Shown here: positions 1 to 6,854 of the stretch, piece by piece
Numbering within the stretch: position 1 is the first letter of the stretch
How the letters are laid out: every line of letters starts with the position of its first letter
Origin: UBA11164 sp002420085
GTDB taxonomy: Bacteria > Pseudomonadota > Gammaproteobacteria > Xanthomonadales > Xanthomonadaceae
Length of the DNA stretch: 16,619 nucleotides
NCBI GenBank assembly: GCA_031976395.1
Contig: DALYLJ010000060.1
Span: forward strand, 1-16,619
Reading direction: 5' to 3'
Notes under the pieces: generated by a model
The model's input: only the letters and a program-made list of their open reading frames with translations
Databases searched by the model: none
Told to the model about the DNA's origin: nothing
Position numbers and translations under genes: made by a program

Positions 1-817
1 GGATGATCTCCGACACGATGCCGAAGGCCGGCAGGATCATGATGTAGACCTCGGGATGCCCGAAGAACCAGAAGATGTGCTGGAACATCACCGGGTCGCC
101 GCCGCCGGCCGCATTGAAGAAGCTGGTGGCAAAGAACTTGTCGGTCAGCAGCATGGTCACCGCACCGGCCAGCACTGGCATCACCGCGATCAGCAGGAAA
201 GCGGTGATCAGCCAGGTCCAGACGAACACCGGCATCTTGAGCAGATCGACGCCGGGGGCACGCATGTTGAGGATGGTGGCGATGATGTTGATCGCGCCCA
301 TGATCGAACTGATGCCCATCAAGTGGACCGCGAAGATCACGAAGGCGACGTTGTTGCCGCCCTGCAGCGACAGTGGCGGATAGAGCGTCCAGCCACCGGC
401 CGGACCACCACCCGGCAGCACCAGGGTCATCAGCAGCAGGGTGAAGGCGAACGGCAGAATCCAGAACGACCAGTTGTTCATGCGCGGCAGGGCCATGTCC
501 GGCGCGCCGATCATCAGCGGCACCATCCAGTTGGCCAGGCCGACGAAGGCTGGCATGACTGCACCGAAGATCATCACCAGCGCATGCATGGTGGTCATCT
601 GGTTGAAGAAGTCCGGCTCGACCAGTTGCAGGCCCGGCTGGAACAGTTCGGCGCGGATGACCAGGGCCATCGAACCGCCGATCAGGAACATGATCAGCGA
701 AAACACCAGGTACAGCGTGCCGATGTCCTTGTGGTTGGTGGTGTAGACCCAGCGCTGGAAGAAGCCCTGCGGCGTGTGGTCGGCGTGGTCGTCGTGGTGG
801 ACGGCGGAATGTGCCAT
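1..817 (-). CDS. ctaD: Cytochrome c oxidase subunit I, aa3-type (3' part missing)
   Basis: This is the catalytic heme-copper subunit of the terminal oxidase in the inner membrane, which reduces O2 with electrons from cytochrome c and pumps protons. The visible 272 residues begin MAHSAVHHDDHADHTPQGFF and then show YTTNHKDIGTLYL, the usual start of the family. H78 in TTMHALVMIF is the expected low-spin heme a ligand. GAPDMALPRMNNWSFW carries the D-channel aspartate (D107). WFFGHPEVY near the window edge has the CuB histidine H254, the glutamate E256 and the tyrosine Y258 that is cross-linked in this family, so it is an A1-type oxidase. The rest of the gene (usually 520-540 residues) lies beyond position 1. 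The ATG at 817 has a GAGGT ribosome site about 9 nt upstream. It lies 27 nt after ctaC in the same operon. The identification is certain. Confidence 0.97.
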   Translation of the reverse strand, partial: MAHSAVHHDDHADHTPQGFFQRWVYTTNHKDIGTLYLVFSLIMFLIGGSMALVIRAELFQPGLQLVEPDFFNQMTTMHALVMIFGAVMPAFVGLANWMVPLMIGAPDMALPRMNNWSFWILPFAFTLLLMTLVLPGGGPAGGWTLYPPLSLQGGNNVAFVIFAVHLMGISSIMGAINIIATILNMRAPGVDLLKMPVFVWTWLITAFLLIAVMPVLAGAVTMLLTDKFFATSFFNAAGGGDPVMFQHIFWFFGHPEVYIMILPAFGIVSEII

Positions 818-844
818 GGTCCGTTACCTCGGAAGATGAATCGG

Positions 845-1705
845 TCAGCCTTCGTCGCCGGCAGTCGCGGCGACGGAAGCGATGCGGGCGGCGGCGGCGG
901 CGTCACCGGACTTGCGGGCCGCCAGCCAGCTCTCGAACTCGGCCTTCGGAACGGCCTGGACCACCACCGGCATGAAGCCGTGGTCCTTGCCGCACAGTTC
1001 GGCGCACTGGCCGCGATAGGTACCGGGCTCGCGAATCGAGGTCCAGGCTTCGTTGATCACGCCTGGGATGGCATCCTGTTTCCAGCCCAGCGCCGGCACC
1101 CACCAGGCATGGATCACGTCGTCGGCGGTGATCACGAAACGGATCTTGGTGTCGGTCGGCAGCACCAGGGGGTTATCGACGTCGAGCAGGTAGTTCGGGT
1201 TGTCGGCCAGGTTCGGGCGCTCCCCGGACTGCCGGATGCGCTCGGACTCGCGATCGAGACGGCTGGTGAAGCCGACGTCCTGGCCCAGATATTCGTAGCG
1301 CCACATCCATTGATAGCCGGTGACCTTGACGGTCAGCTCCGACTCCGAGGTGTCGTACTGGGCGATCAGATAACGGGTCGCCGGCCAGGCCATCACCACC
1401 AGCAACAGCACCGGCACGACCGTCCAGATGATCTCGGCGACCGTGTTGTGGCTCCAGGTGGCCGGCACCGCACCCTTGGACTTGCGGAACTTCACCATCG
1501 CCACTGCCATGGCGCCGAACACCACCACACCGATCGCCACGCAGATCCACAGGGCCAGCATGTGGGCGTTGTAGGCGTTCTCGGCGGTTTGCGTCACGCC
1601 GGGGCTCATGTTGAGCTGCCAGGGCTCTGGATTGGCCATCGCCAGCGGGCTGGCCGCAGCCAACAAGGCGCCGAAGCCGCTTCGGATCATGTCGACACTT
1701 TTCAT
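845..1705 (-). CDS. ctaC: Cytochrome c oxidase subunit II (CuA subunit)
   Basis: Subunit II takes electrons from cytochrome c at its binuclear CuA centre and passes them to subunit I. The 286-residue protein has a likely signal peptide (residues 1-24, cleavage after AMA), two membrane helices (about 49-71 and 91-110), the aromatic stretch YQWMWRYEY and a periplasmic cupredoxin domain. The CuA ligands are all visible: H199 in VIHAWW, then C234, E236, C238, H242 and M245 in CAELCGKDHGFM. There is no C-terminal cytochrome c domain; the tail after the cupredoxin fold is short and alanine-rich. The ATG at 1705 overlaps the stop of the upstream DUF2244 frame (ATGA), which suggests translational coupling. 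M6 (ATG at 1690) is an alternative start that would shorten the signal peptide. ctaD follows after 27 nt. The identification is certain; the exact start is less so. Confidence 0.97.
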   Translation of the reverse strand: MKSVDMIRSGFGALLAAASPLAMANPEPWQLNMSPGVTQTAENAYNAHMLALWICVAIGVVVFGAMAVAMVKFRKSKGAVPATWSHNTVAEIIWTVVPVLLLVVMAWPATRYLIAQYDTSESELTVKVTGYQWMWRYEYLGQDVGFTSRLDRESERIRQSGERPNLADNPNYLLDVDNPLVLPTDTKIRFVITADDVIHAWWVPALGWKQDAIPGVINEAWTSIREPGTYRGQCAELCGKDHGFMPVVVQAVPKAEFESWLAARKSGDAAAAARIASVAATAGDEG

Positions 1706-2318
1706 GGGGTGTACCCGAACCTCGTTGCTTGAATTGAATTGTCGCCTGCCTGCGCGATCAGCTCACGCAGGCTGCCGGCAAGCCGGCGGCGCTCGGCCGG
1801 GGCCAACCGCGTCCCGACCTCGACCTCGCGTCCGGAATTCCGCAGCCGCAACCGCAGACCGCCGGACGCCTCCTCGACCGCCAGCCGCACCCAGTACGGA
1901 TGCGCGCTGAAAACCACCGGCCCGCCGCCGTCACGGCGAACCTCCACTGTCTCCGGGCCGATCTCAACGACCTCGAAACGCCCGCAGCGCCGCTTCGTCA
2001 GCGCAACCGGAGCGGCCTGCGCCATGCGAACAGGGGCGCGAACGCCATGCCCTGACTCCAGGCATACCGCGAGACCACCGAGGCCGCGATCACCTGCACG
2101 ACGAAAAAGCCAGGCACCTGCCGCGCACTCGCCGAGTGGTCGGGCCGCAGCACCCCTCGCGAAACCCCGAACGTCGTTGCGCCGCAGATCTGCTCGATCC
2201 TGTCGTCCTGTTCGTGCCAGCCGGCAATGACGGTGCCGCGCGGGCCGAAAACCTGCCAATGATACCGGCTCGACGGCCAAACCGACAATACGACCGCTGC
2301 CCAGAACACCGACACCAA
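1702..2318 (-). pseudogene. DUF2244 family membrane protein, reading frame broken by a frameshift
   Basis: Two minus-strand frames together make one DUF2244-like protein. The upstream frame (about 2318 to 1998) contains VLRPDHSASARQ and then VVQVIAASVV...SQGMAFAPLFA, matching the N-terminal LRPN-type motif and membrane part of the family. It then runs into a stop. The downstream frame (from about 2030 to 1702) supplies the C-terminal half: RRCGRFEVVEIGPETVEV, HPYWVRLAVE, NSGREVEVGTRLAPAERRRLAGSLRELI. The two join at about 2008-2036, and one added base there would restore a single frame; a run of four C (minus strand) lies at 2033-2036. DUF2244 genes of unknown function commonly sit beside cox genes, and here the stop overlaps the ctaC start. 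The N-terminal start is unclear: TTG at 2318 opens the frame, GTG at 2153 is another option, and no ATG fits. It may be a sequencing error, a true mutation or, less likely, recoding. Confidence 0.7.
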
Positions 2319-2643
2319 TCACGAATGGCAGACCAGCGCCGCCAGACCAGCACCGCCAGTCAACGTGATTCGCCATCACCCGAGCGTGAAATCGGCCATC
2401 GCACCGCAGTCCGACCTGCTGGTGATCACGCGGGCATTTGCGCGGTCACCACCCCCCTGCTGACGATGCGGGTCACCGAGCCATGGCGCCCGCGTCGTGC
2501 CGCCTGGACCGTCCCCGAGTCCACACTGGCTGCCCGTGACCATACCCACCGACCGGCAGCGTCCGGCCAGCGGTCGGTTCGAGGTTCCCTGCTAGAATTC
2601 TCGCCTGCCGGGCACGGCCCGGACTCCTACGGAACCGCCCGCC
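2319..2643. other. Divergent intergenic region between the cox operon and putA
   Basis: The DUF2244-cox operon reads leftward and putA reads rightward from this stretch, so both promoters should lie here. Frames that cross it are low-complexity, arginine/proline-rich translations of high-GC DNA and resemble no family. A putative putA -10 element is listed separately. A short inverted repeat, GGTGA at 2421-2425 and TCACC at 2446-2450, could be an operator arm pair but is too short to claim. Confidence 0.5.
2593..2598 (+). promoter_or_regulatory. Possible -10 element of the putA promoter (TAGAAT)
   Basis: TAGAAT lies 46 nt before the putA TTG start and differs from TATAAT at one position, inside GC-rich DNA where such A/T hexamers are rare. 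A transcript would start near 2605 and have a leader of about 40 nt. No good -35 hexamer is present at the normal spacing, so the promoter may be weak or need an activator. This is inference from a single hexamer. Confidence 0.3.
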
Positions 2644-5600
2644 TTGACCGCGCTCCTCAGCCCCGAACTGCCACCCCTGCCGGACCCGGCACGCCGTCGC
2701 GTCACCGCCGACTGGCTGATCGACGAATCCGAACACCTGTCCGCCCTGCTGCCGGAAGCGCGGCTGTCACCCGCCACCGCCGCGCACGTCCACGCCCGCG
2801 CCGTCGAACTGGTCGATCAGGTGCGCGCCGCCGCCGCCGATCAGGGCGTGATCGAAGCCTTCATGCGTCAGTACGACCTCAGCTCCGAAGAGGGCGTGCT
2901 GCTGATGTGCGTGGCCGAAGCCCTGCTGCGCATCCCCGACCAGGCCACCGCCGACGCCCTGATCCGCGACAAACTCGGGGAAGCCGACTGGGACCGTCAC
3001 CTCGGCAAGAGCGACTCGGTTCTGGTCAATGCCTCGACCTGGGGCCTGATGCTGACCGGCCGGATCGTCGGCCTGGCCGACGAAACCCGGCGCGATGCCA
3101 TCGGCGCCCTGCGTCGGCTGACCGCCCGTACCGGCGAGCCGGTGATCCGTCTTGCGGTGCGCCAGGCGATGCGGATCATGGGCCACCAATTCGTCATGGG
3201 TCGCACCATCGGTGACGCCCTCAAGCGTGCCCGCAAGGGCGGCAATGCCCGCTACCGCTACAGCTTCGACATGCTCGGCGAGGCCGCGCTGACCGCCCGC
3301 GATGCCGGCCGCTACCTCGACGCCTACCGCCGCGCGATCACCACCATCGGCGCCACCGGACCTTATCCGGACGTGTTCGCCGCGCCCAGCATCTCGGTCA
3401 AGCTGTCCGCCCTGCATCCCCGTTACGAACACGGCAAGCGCGCCCGGGTGCTGGCCGAACTCAGCCCGCGCGTCCTGGAACTGGCCCAACTCGCCAAGTC
3501 CCACGGCATCGGCTTCACCATCGATGCCGAGGAAGCCAACCGGCTCGAACTCAGTCTCGACGTCATCCTCGGCGTCTTCGCTGATGCCAGCCTGGCCGGC
3601 TGGCAGGGTTACGGCCTGGCCGTCCAGGCCTACCTCAAGCGGGCGCCGGCAGTGATCGATCTGCTGGCCGCCGAGGCGCGTCGCCATGGCCGGCGCATGC
3701 CGGTCCGACTGGTCAAGGGCGCCTACTGGGATGCCGAGATCAAGCTCGCCCAGGTCGAAGGGCTGGCCGGCTACCCGGTGTTCACTCGCAAGGTCAACAC
3801 CGATGTCAGCTACCTCGCCTGCGCCCGCCGCCTGCTGGCCGCCGAGGATGCCTTCTACCCGATGTTTGCCAGCCACAACGCCCATACCATCGCCGCCATC
3901 CATGCCATGGCCGAACGCCCGGACGGCAGTCGGATCGCCTGCGAGTACCAGCGCCTGCACGGCATGGGCGAAGACCTGTATGCCCCGGTGATCGCCGCCG
4001 ACGGCCTGGATGTCCCCTGCCGGGTCTACGCCCCGGTCGGCAGCCACGAGGATCTGCTGCCCTATCTGGTCCGCCGCCTGCTCGAAAACGGCGCCAACTC
4101 AAGCTTCGTCAACCGCATCAGTGACGAACGGATCGCTGCCGGCGAACTGGTCGCCGACCCGGTCGCCGCCGTAACCGGCAACGCCTTCAAACCGCATCCC
4201 CGCATTCCCCTGCCGCGACATCTGTACGGCGAGGAAAGGAAGAACTCCATGGGCATCAACCTCGCCAACGACACTGATCTGCGCACCCTGGCCGACGCCC
4301 TGGCGCGGCACACCGAACCCTGCATCGCCGGCCCACTGGTTCCCGGTGCCGATCCGTCGAACACACCGTCGGTTCCAGTCCACGACCCGAGCGATCGCCG
4401 TCGCCGGATCGGCGAATGGAAGCCCGCCGACGCCAGCACCCTCGAACGCGCCCTGAGCAATGCCCGCAGCGCCCAGCCCGACTGGGACCGGCTGCCTGCC
4501 GCCAGTCGCGCCGCCATCCTCGAACACGCCGCCGACCTGCTCGAAGCACGGATCGCCGAGTTCATGGCCCTGTGTGTGCGCGAAGCCGGCAAGACCCTGC
4601 CCGATGCCGTCGCTGAAGTGCGCGAAGCCGTGGACTTCTGCCGCTACTACGCCCAGCAGGCACGCAGCCAGTTCGGCCAACCACATGTCCTGCCCGGCCC
4701 GACCGGCGAAACCAACCAGCTCAGCCTTCATGGGCGTGGCGTATTCGTCTGCATCAGCCCGTGGAACTTCCCTTTGGCGATCTTCCTCGGCCAGGTCGCC
4801 GCCGCACTGGCCGCCGGCAACAGCGTCATCGCAAAACCGGCCGAGCAGACCACCCTGATCGCCCATCGTGCGGTGCGCCTGCTGCACGAAGCCGGCATTC
4901 CTGAAACCGTCCTGCAACTGCTGCCCGGTGACGGTGCCACGGTCGGCAATGCCCTCACCGGCGATGACCGCGTGGCCGGCGTCGCCTTCACCGGCTCCAC
5001 CGAAGTCGCCCGCCTGATCAATCGCCGTCTGGCCGCCCGCGACACCGCCATCGCCACCCTGATCGCCGAAACCGGCGGCCAGAACGCACTCATCGCCGAC
5101 TCCTCGGCCCTGCCCGAACAACTGGTCAAGGACGCCATCGCCTCGGCCTTCCAGTCGGCCGGCCAGCGCTGCTCGGCAGCACGGGTGCTGTTCGTCCAGC
5201 GCGACATCGCCGACAAGGTGATGACCATGCTGGCTGGTGCCATGGCTGAACTGAAGGTCGGCGACCCCGGCCTGCTGTCCACCGACATCGGTCCGGTCAT
5301 CGATGACGAGGCCCTGGCCATCCTCAACGCCCACGCCGAACGGATGGACCGCGAAGCAACGCCGATCGCCACCGTCGCTCTCGGCCCGGACTGCCAACAT
5401 GGCAGCTTCTTCGCCCCGCGCGCCTACGAGCTCACGGCGCTGTCGCAACTGCACCGCGAAGTGTTCGGTCCAGTGCTGCATGTCATCCGTTTCGACGGCG
5501 ATCGGATCGACAGCGTGATCGACCAGATCAACGCCAGCGGCTACGGCCTCACCCTGGGCGTCCACAGCCGCATCGACAGCACCATCGAACGGATCGCCAG

Positions 5601-5808
5601 CCGCGCACGGGTCGGCAACTGCTACGTCAACCGCAACCAGATCGGCGCCGTGGTCGGCGTGCAGCCGTTCGGCGGCGAGGGCCTGTCAGGCACCGGTCCG
5701 AAGGCGGGCGGCCCGCACTACCTGCCCCGCTTCGCCACCGAACGCACCCTGACCGTCAACACCACCGCCTCGGGCGGCAATGCCAGCCTGCTGACACTCA
5801 GTGAGTGA
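2644..5808 (+). CDS. putA: Bifunctional proline dehydrogenase / L-glutamate gamma-semialdehyde dehydrogenase (PutA)
   Basis: PutA oxidises proline to glutamate in two steps: an FAD-dependent proline dehydrogenase passes electrons to quinone, and an NAD-dependent aldehyde dehydrogenase oxidises the semialdehyde. The protein has 1054 residues. An N-terminal helical arm (FMRQYDLSSEEGVLLMCVAEALLRIPDQ) leads into the PRODH barrel, with LVKGAYWDAEIK (356-367), Y462, and R477/R478 in RRLLENGANSSFVNR for proline binding. After a linker near 536, the dehydrogenase domain shows N708 in SPWNFP, E809 in ETGGQN and the catalytic C843 in GQRCSAA, and ends with a PFGGEGLSGTGPKAGGP motif. The N-terminal ribbon-helix-helix DNA-binding domain of E. 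coli PutA is absent, as is its long C-terminal domain, so this is a short, non-repressor type. The TTG start gives the usual MTxxLLSPELPP-like beginning; no ATG lies near, and the ribosome site (ACGGAAC) is weak. Confidence 0.97.
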   Translation: MTALLSPELPPLPDPARRRVTADWLIDESEHLSALLPEARLSPATAAHVHARAVELVDQVRAAAADQGVIEAFMRQYDLSSEEGVLLMCVAEALLRIPDQATADALIRDKLGEADWDRHLGKSDSVLVNASTWGLMLTGRIVGLADETRRDAIGALRRLTARTGEPVIRLAVRQAMRIMGHQFVMGRTIGDALKRARKGGNARYRYSFDMLGEAALTARDAGRYLDAYRRAITTIGATGPYPDVFAAPSISVKLSALHPRYEHGKRARVLAELSPRVLELAQLAKSHGIGFTIDAEEANRLELSLDVILGVFADASLAGWQGYGLAVQAYLKRAPAVIDLLAAEARRHGRRMPVRLVKGAYWDAEIKLAQVEGLAGYPVFTRKVNTDVSYLACARRLLAAEDAFYPMFASHNAHTIAAIHAMAERPDGSRIACEYQRLHGMGEDLYAPVIAADGLDVPCRVYAPVGSHEDLLPYLVRRLLENGANSSFVNRISDERIAAGELVADPVAAVTGNAFKPHPRIPLPRHLYGEERKNSMGINLANDTDLRTLADALARHTEPCIAGPLVPGADPSNTPSVPVHDPSDRRRRIGEWKPADASTLERALSNARSAQPDWDRLPAASRAAILEHAADLLEARIAEFMALCVREAGKTLPDAVAEVREAVDFCRYYAQQARSQFGQPHVLPGPTGETNQLSLHGRGVFVCISPWNFPLAIFLGQVAAALAAGNSVIAKPAEQTTLIAHRAVRLLHEAGIPETVLQLLPGDGATVGNALTGDDRVAGVAFTGSTEVARLINRRLAARDTAIATLIAETGGQNALIADSSALPEQLVKDAIASAFQSAGQRCSAARVLFVQRDIADKVMTMLAGAMAELKVGDPGLLSTDIGPVIDDEALAILNAHAERMDREATPIATVALGPDCQHGSFFAPRAYELTALSQLHREVFGPVLHVIRFDGDRIDSVIDQINASGYGLTLGVHSRIDSTIERIASRARVGNCYVNRNQIGAVVGVQPFGGEGLSGTGPKAGGPHYLPRFATERTLTVNTTASGGNASLLTLSE

Positions 5809-5927
5809 GAGTGCCGTGAGTGAGGCTGCGCCGGTCGGGACCGACAGCGTGGTCTTGCCGGCGGGTCATGGTGATCGGCATCATGGCGACCATCTTCCTG
5901 ACCTGATTCCTTCAGACGGACCTGCAC

Positions 5928-6551
5928 ATGTCACCTGACCTCGAACTGATCGGCCGGCGCAGCTCGCACTACACGCGAGTGGTGCGCATGCTTGCACTTG
6001 AACTCGATCTGCCCCTGCGCCTCAGTCCGATCATGGACCTGATGAGCCGCGATGCGGCGGTGTTTGCCGGCAATCCTGCACTCAAGCTGCCGATCCTGCG
6101 GGTCGATGGCGAGTCGGTGTTCGGCACCGGCAACATCTGCCGGGTGCTGGCTCGGCGGGCAGGCGCCGAGCATCGGGTGTTCTGGCCGGAGCAGGCGGAC
6201 ACGCCGCTGTTGCTCAATGCCCACGAGCTGCTGGCGCATGCCATGGCGGCCCAGGTCGAAGTGGTGATGCACGAGATCGTCGCCAAACGGCCGCCCGATG
6301 TCGTTTCAGTCAAGCGCCGTGAGGGGCTGGTCGCCAGTCTGGCCTGGCTCGATCGCCATCTGGATGCCATCCTCGCGGCCCTGCCCGACGATCGGCTGCG
6401 CTGGTTCGACATCACGCTGCACTGTCTGCTCGAACACATCCCCTTCCGCAATCCGATCGATCTCGACGGCTACCCGGCGCTGACCGCATTCAGCCGGGAC
6501 TTCGCCCAGCGCGCTTCGGCGCAGGCGACGCCCTATGGCTTCGATGCCTGA
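5928..6551 (+). CDS. Glutathione S-transferase-like protein
   Basis: A 207-residue cytosolic protein with the two-domain GST layout: a thioredoxin-like N-terminal half (about 4-80) and a helical C-terminal half (about 95-200). SSHYTRVVRMLALELDLPL is the strand-helix at the place of the family's catalytic residue, and KLPILRVDG supplies the cis-proline (P55) of the glutathione site. The following family motif, normally E/D-S ahead of a helix, reads GTGNI here (66-70), so ordinary glutathione binding is uncertain. The substrate cannot be told from sequence. The ATG at 5928 has GGA 7 nt upstream. The gene lies 119 nt after putA on the same strand and could be co-transcribed, but the gap is long enough for its own promoter. 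It converges with the S9 peptidase gene. Confidence 0.82.
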   Translation: MSPDLELIGRRSSHYTRVVRMLALELDLPLRLSPIMDLMSRDAAVFAGNPALKLPILRVDGESVFGTGNICRVLARRAGAEHRVFWPEQADTPLLLNAHELLAHAMAAQVEVVMHEIVAKRPPDVVSVKRREGLVASLAWLDRHLDAILAALPDDRLRWFDITLHCLLEHIPFRNPIDLDGYPALTAFSRDFAQRASAQATPYGFDA

Positions 6552-6854
6552 GTCGGCTGGCTGGATGCGTGGCAAGCCACAGGTGGACGCTGGCCGAGGC
6601 CGAGCGCCGGACGTGATGGCCGCCGCTGCATCCGGGTGAAATGGTCGACTCCGGCAGTGTCGGTTCTGGCCGCGCGCTGACCGGCGCGACCCCCCGACCC
6701 TCCCACGCGCGATGTGAGAGGGCGAGCGACAGGTGGTTTCGCTACCCGGCGATCGTCGGCCCGGGCCGGTGGCCTGGGCCTCGATCCCAATGCCGAGCTT
6801 CGATGCCGATCAGGGCTGGCATTGCCAGCCCACATGTCTACTCGCTGGCTGCCT
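6552..6854. other. Non-coding gap between convergent genes
   Basis: About 300 nt separate the GST-like stop from the S9 peptidase stop. Short frames here give arginine/proline-rich translations without family features, and none has a convincing ribosome site. The only structure I see is a hairpin at 6813-6831, listed separately, and the GC palindrome GGCCCGGGCC near 6768-6777. Such a region would be expected to hold transcription terminators for both genes, but no stem followed by a T-run is present. Confidence 0.5.
6813..6831. terminator. Hairpin between convergent genes, possible terminator
   Basis: GGGCTGG and CCAGCCC form a 7-bp stem around a CATTG loop. The hairpin lies 24 nt past the S9 peptidase stop (minus direction) and about 260 nt past the GST-like stop. 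There is no T-run on either side, so it is not a classic intrinsic terminator; it might only protect transcript 3' ends. Confidence 0.3.

Noticed and set aside
56..1732. 558-codon plus-strand frame opposite ctaC and ctaD
   Set aside because: It is antisense to the certain cox genes; the histidine/glycine-rich translation reflects the reverse strand of their codons.
4099..5565. 488-codon minus-strand frame opposite putA
   Set aside because: It is fully antisense to the aldehyde dehydrogenase domain of PutA, with no recognisable domain.
5816..5938. 40-codon frame starting at GTG 5816 between putA and the GST-like gene
   Set aside because: It has no ribosome site and its histidine/proline-rich translation matches nothing. 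The GTGAGTGAG repeat at 5801 and 5816 looks like chance.
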